Below, in pieces: positions 7,297-15,289 of a stretch of 25,724 bases of DNA (within the stretch, counting starts at the first letter, position 1; every line of letters begins with the position of its first letter). Both the position numbers and the translations under genes were made by a program. This DNA comes from SFDP01 sp051891855. Lineage in GTDB: Bacteria > Bacillota > Clostridia > Lachnospirales > Lachnospiraceae. Location: the NCBI GenBank assembly GCA_051891855.1, contig JBJFFP010000078.1, forward strand, positions 1-25,724, given 5' to 3'. Below the pieces are notes generated by a model that was not told the origin of the DNA, did not search any database, and worked only from the letters and a program-made list of their open reading frames with translations.

Positions 7297-10200
7297 ATGA
7301 ATCAAGCGTATACGAACAGTCAGCTTAGGCATCTTTTTTTACAGCAATCCTGTGAGGATGCCTGGGAGGAATATTTAAGACAGTTAAAAAACAGCCGTTC
7401 CATTTTATGGGATTATGTGATTTTAACTGCCTCTAATGAGGAACAGGCAGCTGTTTATCAAAGAGAAATTCAGTATAGGAAGGAGATGAAGAAGCTTCCT
7501 TCCCGTACGGTTTTTCTGGTACTCCCTGATCCTCAGGGAAAGCGGGTGGGTTCCGGTGGAGCCACCTTGAATGTTCTTAAAGCTATTGCCCAACGGGAAC
7601 AGCGGGAGCAGGAAAATTTCTTTTCAGGTCTGCGGATTCTGGTTATCCATTCCGGCGGTGATAGTAAGAGGATTCCTCAATACTCAGCCTGTGGAAAGCT
7701 GTTTTCACCAGTACCCAGAGTGCTGCCGGATGGAAGACCTTCCACCCTGTTTGATGAATTTATGATTGCGGCATCCCTGATTCCGGGGAGAATGCAGGAT
7801 GGTATGCTGGTGATGTCAGGAGATGTGCTTCTTTTATTCAATGCACTTCAAATTGATACGCAGATTAACGGAGCAGCAGCAATTTCCATTAAGGAAGAGG
7901 TAAATACCGGAAAGAATCATGGAGTATTTCTGGGGGATGCTTCGGATAATGTACAGAAATTTCTCCATAAGCAGTCAGTGGAAACCTTAAAAGAGCTGGG
8001 TGCAGTCAACCGTCAAAACAAGGTGGATTTGGATACCGGAGCAATCCTTATGGATAAAGGTATGCTGGCCTCTCTCTATTCGCTAATCAGTACAGATAAC
8101 CGAATCGATGAAGAAAAATTTAATACCTTTGTCAATGAAAAGGCAAGAATCAGCTTTTATGGGGACTTTCTTTATCCACTGGCAACGGATTCCACTATGG
8201 AGGACTATGAAAAGGAGGCTCCCGAGGGTGAGTTTTGTGAGGAATTATCTTACTGCAGGAAGAAAATCTGGGAGGTACTAAGGGGATACCGTCTGAAATT
8301 AATCCGACTGTCACCGGCGGAATTTATCCATTTTGGCACAACAAAAGAACTGCGCCATCTGGTTACCGAAACGGTAGATGATTATACCTTTCTGGGTTGG
8401 CGGCATGTGGTTTCCTCCAATTATCGGGGAGAAGAAACCGGGATTTTGGATAAAAGAAACTATGCACTCCATAATGTTTTTGCAGAGAACGATGTATCGA
8501 TAGGCAGTGATGCTTATGTAGAGAACAGTTTATTGGCTAAAGAAGTCAATATAGGTGAAGGTGCTATTGTTTCAGGTCTTAATGTACCCAGCGGATGGCG
8601 GCTTGAAGCCAATACGGTATATCATGGATTGAAGCTGACAAACGGTTGTTTTGTGGTACGGGTTTACGGAATAGAGGATAATCCAAAGGAGACGCTGGAA
8701 AAAGGGGGAGCCTTTATGAATGTCTCCCTGGATAAGCTGATGAAAGAATATGGACTTGAGGCTGAGGATTTATGGGAGGAAGAGGATCATTCTCTTTGGA
8801 TGGCTAAGCTGTATCCGATGGTTTCCACAATTGAGGAAGGAATGGCCTATGCGGATACACTTATTAAAATGATAATGATGTCAAAAAAAGCCTCTCGTCA
8901 GCCGGATGATTCCTTTATCCGGGAAGTAGAAGCATGGAAAAATACTGAGAGAATGAGTCTTTATGGAAGCTTTAATAAGGCTGACGGAAGTGCCATAATT
9001 CCCTGGAGGGAAAATCTTGAGGATAAAATCCGGGTAGCTACCTTTATTCAGAATATGTTAGACAGGGCGCCGGTTCAGGAGGCCTTGGAAGCCTTTGGCG
9101 GCAATATGCGAAAAAGTGAGCAAAAACTGCTGAAGGAAAGAGCTCGGGAAGCTGATTTTTCTGAAAAAATACGTATCTGGTACGGAATGGCCAGGGCAGC
9201 AAAAGTACAGGCAGGAGATTTTGAAGATACGGATGAGGAAAACTATATGCAGCTTTGCTTCCAAGCCATTCAGGAAGAAATCCAAAAGGATGTGGAAGAA
9301 CGGATTAGTGAGTGGGAGAATAAGGGGCGGCATATTATAAAGGAGGAAGTAAATATTGCTCTTCCCGTAAGGGTAAACTGGGGAGGCGGATGGACAGATA
9401 CACCACCTCACTGTCAGGAAATGGGAGGAATTGTGTTAAATGCAGCTATCTTATTGGATGACCAGCTGCCTATTCGAGTTTCTCTTCGGAAATTGACTGA
9501 ACCTGTTTTGGAGTTGGAAAGCCTGGATATTGGGGCTCACGGAGTCTTTACCCGAATGGAAGAGGTAAATGACTGCGAGAATCCCTATGATAAATTTGCA
9601 CTTCACAAGGCGGCCTTGATTGCCTGCGGAATTTTACGTAAAGGAGATAAGCGCAGTCTTAGTGAGGTACTTCAGACACTGGGAGGAGGGATATACCTGT
9701 CTACCCAGGTAATTAATGTACCAAAGGGCTCGGGTCTTGGAACCAGCAGTATTTTAGCCGGTGCCTGTGCAAAGGGAATTTTTGAATTTTTGGGAGAAGA
9801 GGCAGAAGATGCCATGCTTTATGATGTGGTGCTGTGTATGGAACAGCTGATGAGTACAGGAGGAGGCTGGCAGGATCAGGTGGGCGGCCTTACACCGGGA
9901 ATTAAGATGATTACCACCAGGCCGGGAATACGGCAGAAGATTCAGGTTACTCCGGTGGTACTCCAACCATCGGTAAAGGAAGAATTGCAGGAGCGTTTTG
10001 CTCTTATTTATACGGGCCAGCGCCGTCTGGCACGGAATCTGTTGAGAGAGGTAGTAGGCGGTTATATCGGAAATCGCACTCAGTCTCTTAAAGCCTTACG
10101 GGAAATGAAGAAGACAGCAGTACTAATGCAGTTTGAGCTGGAACAGGGAAATATTGATGAATTTGCTAAACTGCTTAACCGGCATTGGGAGCTGTCTATC

Positions 10201-10413
10201 CAATTGGATAAAGGCTCTACCAATACCTGTATTCAGCAGATTTTTCTTGCCTGTGAAGATTTAATTGATGGAAAATTCATTGCCGGCGCCGGTGGGGGCG
10301 GGTTTTTGCAGGTGATTTTGAAAAAAGGCGTTGCCAGGGAACAGCTGCGTGAGCGCCTGTACGGTATTTTCCAGGACAGCGGTGTAGAAGTCTGGAACTG
10401 TAAATTTGTATAA
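7297..10413 (+). CDS. fkp: Bifunctional L-fucokinase / fucose-1-phosphate guanylyltransferase
   Basis: About 1038 residues, with two enzymes in one chain that turn free L-fucose plus ATP and GTP into GDP-L-fucose (the salvage route). The N-terminal half is the pyrophosphorylase domain: RVGSGGATLN around residue 85, HSGGDSKRIPQYSACGK, and a left-handed-helix-like stretch near 390-450. The C-terminal half is a GHMP kinase: LPVRVNWGGGWTDTPP (about 689-704), PKGSGLGTSSIL with GSGLGTSS at about 811-818, GGGWQDQVGG, and GAGGGGFLQVI near the end. An in-frame ATG lies 6 nt upstream (7291), but it directly abuts AAGGTGG; ATG 7297 has normal spacing, so I prefer it. Longer than Bacteroides Fkp (about 950) and close to plant FKGP in length. 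Another GHMP sugar substrate is possible but less likely. Its end overlaps the minus-strand yfhO gene by 137 nt. Confidence 0.9.
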   Translation: MNQAYTNSQLRHLFLQQSCEDAWEEYLRQLKNSRSILWDYVILTASNEEQAAVYQREIQYRKEMKKLPSRTVFLVLPDPQGKRVGSGGATLNVLKAIAQREQREQENFFSGLRILVIHSGGDSKRIPQYSACGKLFSPVPRVLPDGRPSTLFDEFMIAASLIPGRMQDGMLVMSGDVLLLFNALQIDTQINGAAAISIKEEVNTGKNHGVFLGDASDNVQKFLHKQSVETLKELGAVNRQNKVDLDTGAILMDKGMLASLYSLISTDNRIDEEKFNTFVNEKARISFYGDFLYPLATDSTMEDYEKEAPEGEFCEELSYCRKKIWEVLRGYRLKLIRLSPAEFIHFGTTKELRHLVTETVDDYTFLGWRHVVSSNYRGEETGILDKRNYALHNVFAENDVSIGSDAYVENSLLAKEVNIGEGAIVSGLNVPSGWRLEANTVYHGLKLTNGCFVVRVYGIEDNPKETLEKGGAFMNVSLDKLMKEYGLEAEDLWEEEDHSLWMAKLYPMVSTIEEGMAYADTLIKMIMMSKKASRQPDDSFIREVEAWKNTERMSLYGSFNKADGSAIIPWRENLEDKIRVATFIQNMLDRAPVQEALEAFGGNMRKSEQKLLKERAREADFSEKIRIWYGMARAAKVQAGDFEDTDEENYMQLCFQAIQEEIQKDVEERISEWENKGRHIIKEEVNIALPVRVNWGGGWTDTPPHCQEMGGIVLNAAILLDDQLPIRVSLRKLTEPVLELESLDIGAHGVFTRMEEVNDCENPYDKFALHKAALIACGILRKGDKRSLSEVLQTLGGGIYLSTQVINVPKGSGLGTSSILAGACAKGIFEFLGEEAEDAMLYDVVLCMEQLMSTGGGWQDQVGGLTPGIKMITTRPGIRQKIQVTPVVLQPSVKEELQERFALIYTGQRRLARNLLREVVGGYIGNRTQSLKALREMKKTAVLMQFELEQGNIDEFAKLLNRHWELSIQLDKGSTNTCIQQIFLACEDLIDGKFIAGAGGGGFLQVILKKGVAREQLRERLYGIFQDSGVEVWNCKFV

Positions 10414-13009
10414 GAATAAAGAGACTCAGGCTGATTAAGGAAATAAGGATTCCCGGGATAAAGCCCTTAGGGAGAAAGGTGAGCTCGATTTCATGTTCAC
10501 CTTCAGTCATGGGGATGGATAGAAACATTCCCTCGAACAGCTGAGGCTCTCTTTTTTCTCCATCTACTTTTATGGTCCAGCCCGGTTCATAGGGCATGGA
10601 GAGAATGAGATAGCCTGTATTATCGGCTTTTACCTTTCCTGTAACTTTAGTGGAGGTGAACAGAGTAAGCTCCAGAGGAGAACTATTTAATTCATCAATA
10701 AGCTGTAGGAAAGGTTCTTCCACCAAACGATAGGTAGCCAGTCTGATTTCGAGACCATCGGCAGCAGTAACCGTTACCTGCTCACCACTTTTACGATAGC
10801 CAAGATTCAGGAGATGACGGTTTTTCATTTTCTTATATTCTCTATTATCCACTACTTCCCCTGCGGGAGAGAGAGCATCCATCGTTGCAGAGGCTACCTT
10901 GCTGTTTTGGGAATAGGCGTAATAGTAACCATCCTGAGGAATAAGCAGTACGGCGGAAGAACCGGTATTTTCAACCTCTACTGTTTCAAAAATATCCTCT
11001 GAGGCGCCCATCTTTTTTGCCAGCTGATTCTGTCGCTCAATAGGAAGAAGCAGGCTTCTGTCATTAGAAAGTGCATCATCCAGAACCACGTTCTGTGCAT
11101 ATTCACTGTCTACAAATAACTCGGTAAGCTCATATAAAGAGGGCTCAGAAGAAGCTTCGGTTTCCTTGTCCGTGTTCAGTGAAGAAGCTAAATCCTCCAA
11201 TACCTCTTCTTCCCCAATACGCATATCGAAAGCAGGAACAAAATAACCAAAGGGCAGATTGGAAGAATACTCATATAAGTAAAGCCTACCCTCCTGATCC
11301 GCAAGCCGGTTTAAAGGACTTTCCTTTTCCCCGTCTTTGGAAATAGTATAGGGGACATTTAACAGGGCTCTGGTAAACAGAGTTGCACCGTCAAAGCTGT
11401 AAAAGACCTTACTGCTTTTCAGACCATATTCCTCATAGAAAGCATTCACCAGACCGTTTCCGGTAGAAGAGAAATAGGAAGCGGAGGGGTAGCGAAAGAG
11501 CATACCATCGTTATTGGTTACCCGGCTGTCCCGCTCAAAACGATAGAATCCATTTTCTTCAGTCAGAGTGCGGGTCACCAGAATTTCATATGACTCATAA
11601 TCCGCCAGATACTGGGTTCGGGAAACGGTGGGGCAGCTGGTAAAAAAGGTGTTCAAACCGGCTTCCAGCATAACAAGAGCAAGAGCAGAAAAAATCAGAG
11701 CCTTGTTGATTTTTACCATATTGCGATAAAGCTGAAGCAAAAGGGCATAGCCCAGCAAAAATCCCAGTGACAAAAGGAAGCTTCGATTGGTGAAAGCGTC
11801 ATCCGTTACCAGCTTCTGGCAAAGAACGAGGAAGATGACTACGCCCAGAAACACCTGGGAAATATCCTGCTTGGAGATTTGGCGTATTTCCCAAAATACC
11901 TCCAGGCCGATGGTCAGAGCCAGCAGGATATACAGATAGGACTGTCGGCTGGGCAGAGAGTTGGGATAATTCATTCCATGCCAGAGAAAGCTTAAGGTAT
12001 TACTGGAAAAGCTGATTAACATAAAACAAAGCAGGGTAAGCTTTCCCAGCTTCTGGCGTGTGGGTATGGTTTTACAAAGCACATACAAAGGAATCAGAAC
12101 CATTACAGCCACGCCGCAATACAGGTTTGGCCAGTGGTCAAGCCCCAGCTCAACGGCAACATCCATACAGTGGCGTGCCAGTACATCAAAAATAGCAAAA
12201 TAAGACTTGGCATCAGTAGGAAAGGAGGAACCGCTAAATTCGGTCAGACTTAAGGCTGATAGCTCCGGAAGCAGCAAAATGGCACTCATTCCTCCTGCAA
12301 GTAAAGAAAAAAGGGCAAACTGCCAAAGTGCCCTGATTTTTTTTTCGGCAAAGGGAAGCAGAATCAGGAGGAAATAGAACACCAGGTAGATGCACAGCAT
12401 AATGCTCAGATAATAGTTAAAGAGGATGGAAAGGGTCAGGGTAATACAATACAGCCTGTATTTGCCCTCTCTTGTCAGCTGCTCCAAACCCAGAATAACC
12501 AGGGGGGCAAGAATGACCACATCCAGCCACATTACATTCCAGTTGTAGGCAGCCATAAATCCGGACAGAGCATAAAAGGTAGAAAAAAGAATCAATACAG
12601 GCGTTTTCTTCTCAAAGTGATGACGAAAATAAAAACAGGAGGTAAGGCCGGCCAGCCCAATTTTAAGGATAACCAGATAGGACTGAAATTCAATCAGAAG
12701 ATTTTCCGGCATGAACACAGCCAGCCAGTTAAAGGGACTGGACAGGTAGTAGACAAAAAGAGCCAGAAAATTGGAGCCCAGTCCTGTTCTCCAGGAAAAC
12801 AGCAGGGAATCACCGCTTTTTAATTTGTCATAGAATTCATTTAAAAAGGGAAAATACTGATGATACATATCCACATGCAGGAAAGAACGGTTTCCGAAGG
12901 GATAAATGCCTTGGGCAATAAAAATAGTAAGCATCAGCAGTACAGGAATCAAAAAAGCAGTAAGATAAATTCTTTGTCGATAGAGAAAAGCAGTCAGTTT
13001 ATTTTTCAT
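10277..13009 (-). CDS. YfhO family GT-C membrane protein (probable teichoic-acid glycosylation)
   Basis: A 910-residue polytopic membrane protein. About a dozen hydrophobic helices fill residues 15-450, an extracytoplasmic region follows (about 470-840), and one last helix lies at about 848-868. The first outer loop holds VDMYHQYFPF with Asp47, the acidic position expected of GT-C glycosyltransferases. The C-terminal lobe has the MPYEPGWTIKVDG pattern of YfhO proteins. In Bacillus subtilis YfhO has been implicated in adding sugars to lipoteichoic acid from a lipid-linked donor; the same role is inferred here because the gene follows an LtaS-like synthase. Start ATG 13009-13007 with AGAAGG about 8 nt upstream, overlapping the synthase gene by 11 nt. 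Odd: the last 45 codons, a basic cytoplasmic tail, are read antisense through the 3' end of fkp. Confidence 0.9.
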   Translation of the reverse strand: MKNKLTAFLYRQRIYLTAFLIPVLLMLTIFIAQGIYPFGNRSFLHVDMYHQYFPFLNEFYDKLKSGDSLLFSWRTGLGSNFLALFVYYLSSPFNWLAVFMPENLLIEFQSYLVILKIGLAGLTSCFYFRHHFEKKTPVLILFSTFYALSGFMAAYNWNVMWLDVVILAPLVILGLEQLTREGKYRLYCITLTLSILFNYYLSIMLCIYLVFYFLLILLPFAEKKIRALWQFALFSLLAGGMSAILLLPELSALSLTEFSGSSFPTDAKSYFAIFDVLARHCMDVAVELGLDHWPNLYCGVAVMVLIPLYVLCKTIPTRQKLGKLTLLCFMLISFSSNTLSFLWHGMNYPNSLPSRQSYLYILLALTIGLEVFWEIRQISKQDISQVFLGVVIFLVLCQKLVTDDAFTNRSFLLSLGFLLGYALLLQLYRNMVKINKALIFSALALVMLEAGLNTFFTSCPTVSRTQYLADYESYEILVTRTLTEENGFYRFERDSRVTNNDGMLFRYPSASYFSSTGNGLVNAFYEEYGLKSSKVFYSFDGATLFTRALLNVPYTISKDGEKESPLNRLADQEGRLYLYEYSSNLPFGYFVPAFDMRIGEEEVLEDLASSLNTDKETEASSEPSLYELTELFVDSEYAQNVVLDDALSNDRSLLLPIERQNQLAKKMGASEDIFETVEVENTGSSAVLLIPQDGYYYAYSQNSKVASATMDALSPAGEVVDNREYKKMKNRHLLNLGYRKSGEQVTVTAADGLEIRLATYRLVEEPFLQLIDELNSSPLELTLFTSTKVTGKVKADNTGYLILSMPYEPGWTIKVDGEKREPQLFEGMFLSIPMTEGEHEIELTFLPKGFIPGILISLISLSLFILIQIYSSRLLHRCPGKYRTGAHAAVPWQRLFSKSPAKTRPHRRRQ

Positions 13010-14807
13010 CCTCTTGTCCTTCTTCCATTAATAAATAGTATTGCAGGACAGAATAGTCCCATAGCTCATTTTGTTTATCGCTGACCTCAAAGGAGGCTCC
13101 CAGACTATCCCTTACCTCGATAGAGGAAATTACAGGATAGCTTTGCTGCAGCTCATCCAAAAAGCAATGAAAAGAGCTGAAGGGAAGCTTGGCAGCCTTC
13201 AAAACCAGATTTCCCAGATAATTGGCACTGGCAGTCATATCGCTGGCTTCTTCAATATCGTAATTTGCCCAGAGAAAAAAGGGAACCTGATATCTGAGAC
13301 ACTGCTCACTACGGCTTAGGTTCTGTATACTCTTACCATTCAGGGTATAGATATCCCGAACAACGGAGTCCGTAGGCTGGTGATCGCCAAAGAAGAGGAT
13401 CAGCGTTTTTTCCGGTTGGGCTTCAAAATACTGAATCAGGTTCTGCAGCTCCTGGTCGGATACCTTCAGCAGAGACAAATATTGGCTTAGTGCAAAGCTT
13501 TTACTTCCTTCCACGGTTACATGGGGAGTGAAATTATCGAAGGAATCCGTATAGGAAGAATGGTTCTGCATGGTTACATTGAAAAGAAAGAGGGGTTTAT
13601 TTTCCTCTTTGGTTTCGTAAAGCTCAATAATTTTTTCATAATCGGACTTATCACTGATATATTTTCGGATTTTTTCGGCTCCTTCAAAATCTTTCAGAGA
13701 AACGAAGCGGTCAAAACCAAGCAAGGGATAGGCTACATGGCGCTGCCAGCCGGTGGCCCCATAGGGATGGATGGCAGCAGTGCTGTAGCCCAGCTCCTTC
13801 AGCCAAGAGGCCAGAGAAAAGGTTTCGTTTTTAATATACTGCTGATAAGGGACACTTCCCTGGGGCAGAAAGGCCATAGTCTGTCCGGTGAGAAACTCAA
13901 ACTCCGTATTGGCCGTGTTTCCTCCCAAAACAGAGACAAAGAGATGGCCTGACTGGGTGTTTTCGGCTCCTGCCAGAAGGGAATGTACATAGGGGATATA
14001 GTCTTCACTGGCAGTAAAATTGCCTAAAATATCCAAATCAGAGAAGGCTTCATTCATGATGACGATGATGTTTGGAAGCTCATCTGCGGCTGCCGGCGTG
14101 TTTTCACCTGAAGGGGAAGAAGCCTTGGCCAGAAGCTCTTTAGCCTTCTCATCGGAATAATCCAGAGGCTTTTCTACAAACAGATACTGCAGCTGCATAC
14201 AGAAGGCAACCACAGTTCCATCTCTATAGGTCATGGTAGTGGGAGTAAACAGCTTATCATAGAGATGAAAGCGATAGAGGCAGTCGCTGCTCTGGACATA
14301 ATTTACGAAGCCTGCCAGGAAAGCCAGTGAAATCAAAAATCCTGACATACGTATCTTGAACGAATTGACAGCAATGTCACAAAAGTAGGAAGCAATGAGC
14401 AGAAGGATAAAAAGTCCTAAAATCAGAAGCCTTTGTCCATCCAAACGATAATCGTAATTATCGGCCACACTTGCAGCAGTTTTAAGGGAAAGCAGATCCC
14501 AAGGCATAATGGGTGCGGAGCGAAATTCCAAAACGAAATAATTGGCGGTTCCAATCACCGCAAAAATGAGAGCTTCCACCCACAGGGCAATTCTACCCTG
14601 TTTAAACAAAAAGAGTCCCAGAAGCATCACCAGCTCATAGAACACAAGATTCAGAAGCTGGATTTCCGGACGCATGGTTTTAAAGGGATTATGGGTAAGC
14701 CATTCCGAAAGATAAAAAACCGCACAGGGAATAAGAATAAGTAAAAATAAAGACAGCAGCTTTCTGCCGTTTGCTTTTATGTATGAAGGAAAAGAATTAA
14801 TTTTCAT
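12999..14807 (-). CDS. LtaS-like phosphoglycerol transferase (LTA synthase family, sulfatase fold)
   Basis: A 602-residue protein with about five N-terminal membrane helices (residues 12-205) and an extracytoplasmic sulfatase-type domain. Seen: NIIVIMNEAFSDLD (metal-binding Glu), VLGGNTANTEFEFLTG, where Thr298 sits at the expected nucleophile position, and LFFGDHQP (Asp/His metal ligands). Family members move glycerol phosphate from phosphatidylglycerol onto a growing lipoteichoic acid chain or another acceptor. The start ATG 14807-14805 has AAGGAG 4 nt upstream. It is the first gene of a minus-strand operon with yfhO. Which family member it is (polymerase, primase or a polysaccharide-modifying paralogue) cannot be settled from sequence alone. 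Confidence 0.92.
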   Translation of the reverse strand: MKINSFPSYIKANGRKLLSLFLLILIPCAVFYLSEWLTHNPFKTMRPEIQLLNLVFYELVMLLGLFLFKQGRIALWVEALIFAVIGTANYFVLEFRSAPIMPWDLLSLKTAASVADNYDYRLDGQRLLILGLFILLLIASYFCDIAVNSFKIRMSGFLISLAFLAGFVNYVQSSDCLYRFHLYDKLFTPTTMTYRDGTVVAFCMQLQYLFVEKPLDYSDEKAKELLAKASSPSGENTPAAADELPNIIVIMNEAFSDLDILGNFTASEDYIPYVHSLLAGAENTQSGHLFVSVLGGNTANTEFEFLTGQTMAFLPQGSVPYQQYIKNETFSLASWLKELGYSTAAIHPYGATGWQRHVAYPLLGFDRFVSLKDFEGAEKIRKYISDKSDYEKIIELYETKEENKPLFLFNVTMQNHSSYTDSFDNFTPHVTVEGSKSFALSQYLSLLKVSDQELQNLIQYFEAQPEKTLILFFGDHQPTDSVVRDIYTLNGKSIQNLSRSEQCLRYQVPFFLWANYDIEEASDMTASANYLGNLVLKAAKLPFSSFHCFLDELQQSYPVISSIEVRDSLGASFEVSDKQNELWDYSVLQYYLLMEEGQEDEK

Positions 14808-14849
14808 AGGACTCCTTATATTCGTATTAAGATATTCAAACTGCTACTT

Positions 14850-14877
14850 ATTATAAAGTTTTTTTTAGGTTATGCAA
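14850..14877 (-). promoter_or_regulatory. Probable promoter of the ltaS-like/yfhO operon
   Basis: On the minus strand a perfect TATAAT (plus-strand ATTATA, 14850-14855) lies 43 nt upstream of the start codon. A poor -35, TTGCAT (plus-strand ATGCAA, 14872-14877), is 16 nt further up. An A-tract between them may help. Confidence 0.5.
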
Positions 14878-14926
14878 GACTTTGGAATCTTAAGATTTTT
14901 TTAATCGGGCCGACAGAAAAAAACAG

Positions 14927-14958
14927 TTGACAAATCCTTTCCTACAGAGTAATATAAT
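14927..14958 (+). promoter_or_regulatory. Promoter of tRNA-Arg
   Basis: A perfect -35 TTGACA at 14927-14932. Downstream, TATAAT (14953-14958) is perfect but 20 nt away; the overlapping TAATAT (14950-14955) gives the ideal 17-nt spacer. Either would start transcription about 25 nt before the tRNA. Confidence 0.7.
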
Positions 14959-14987
14959 CATGTTGCGACAAAAGAAGTTTATGATAT

Positions 14988-15061
14988 GTACGCTTAGCTC
15001 AGCTGGATAGAGCGTTTGGCTACGGACCAAAAGGTCGGGGGTTCGAATCCTCTAGCGTACA
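14988..15061 (+). tRNA. tRNA-Arg (anticodon ACG)
   Basis: A full cloverleaf can be drawn: acceptor GTACGCT/AGCGTAC, D arm GCTC...GAGC, anticodon stem TTTGG/CCAAA with loop CTACGGA (anticodon ACG at 34-36, to be deaminated to ICG), variable AGGTC, and T arm GGGGG-TTCGAAT-CCTCT with two G-U pairs. The discriminator is A at 15061 and CCA is not encoded. It is a single-tRNA transcript with its own promoter and terminator. Confidence 0.97.
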
Positions 15062-15069
15062 CGCCTATG

Positions 15070-15111
15070 AAAGTGGGAAATGCTTGAGAATCAGGTGTTT
15101 CCCACTTTTTT
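15070..15111 (+). terminator. Intrinsic terminator after tRNA-Arg
   Basis: A very long hairpin: 15070-15087 pairs with 15091-15108 over 18 bp (some G-U pairs) around the loop GAA. The core is AAGTGGGAAA/TTTCCCACTT, and the T-run covers 15106-15111. It begins 9 nt after the tRNA. Confidence 0.9.
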
Positions 15112-15186
15112 ATCCCTTGAATGGTCTTCTCGTTTTTTTCTGCTGTTTTTATTTAGGATAAAATGCGGAATTTTGGGCTCTTTCTA

Positions 15187-15216
15187 TTGCAAAACACAGG
15201 TTATTGGGAGTATGAT
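15187..15216 (+). promoter_or_regulatory. Possible promoter of the M6-type protease gene
   Basis: TTGCAA (15187-15192) and TATGAT (15211-15216) are separated by 18 nt and would leave a leader of about 67 nt. Both hexamers are imperfect. The rest of the 15112-15289 gap shows no ORF or clear structure. Confidence 0.4.
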
Positions 15217-15289
15217 GAGAATGAGATAACAGAATTTTCTGACAGGTAGACTCAAAAGATAAGCCTGCTAAGGTACGGGAGAGAGTGAT

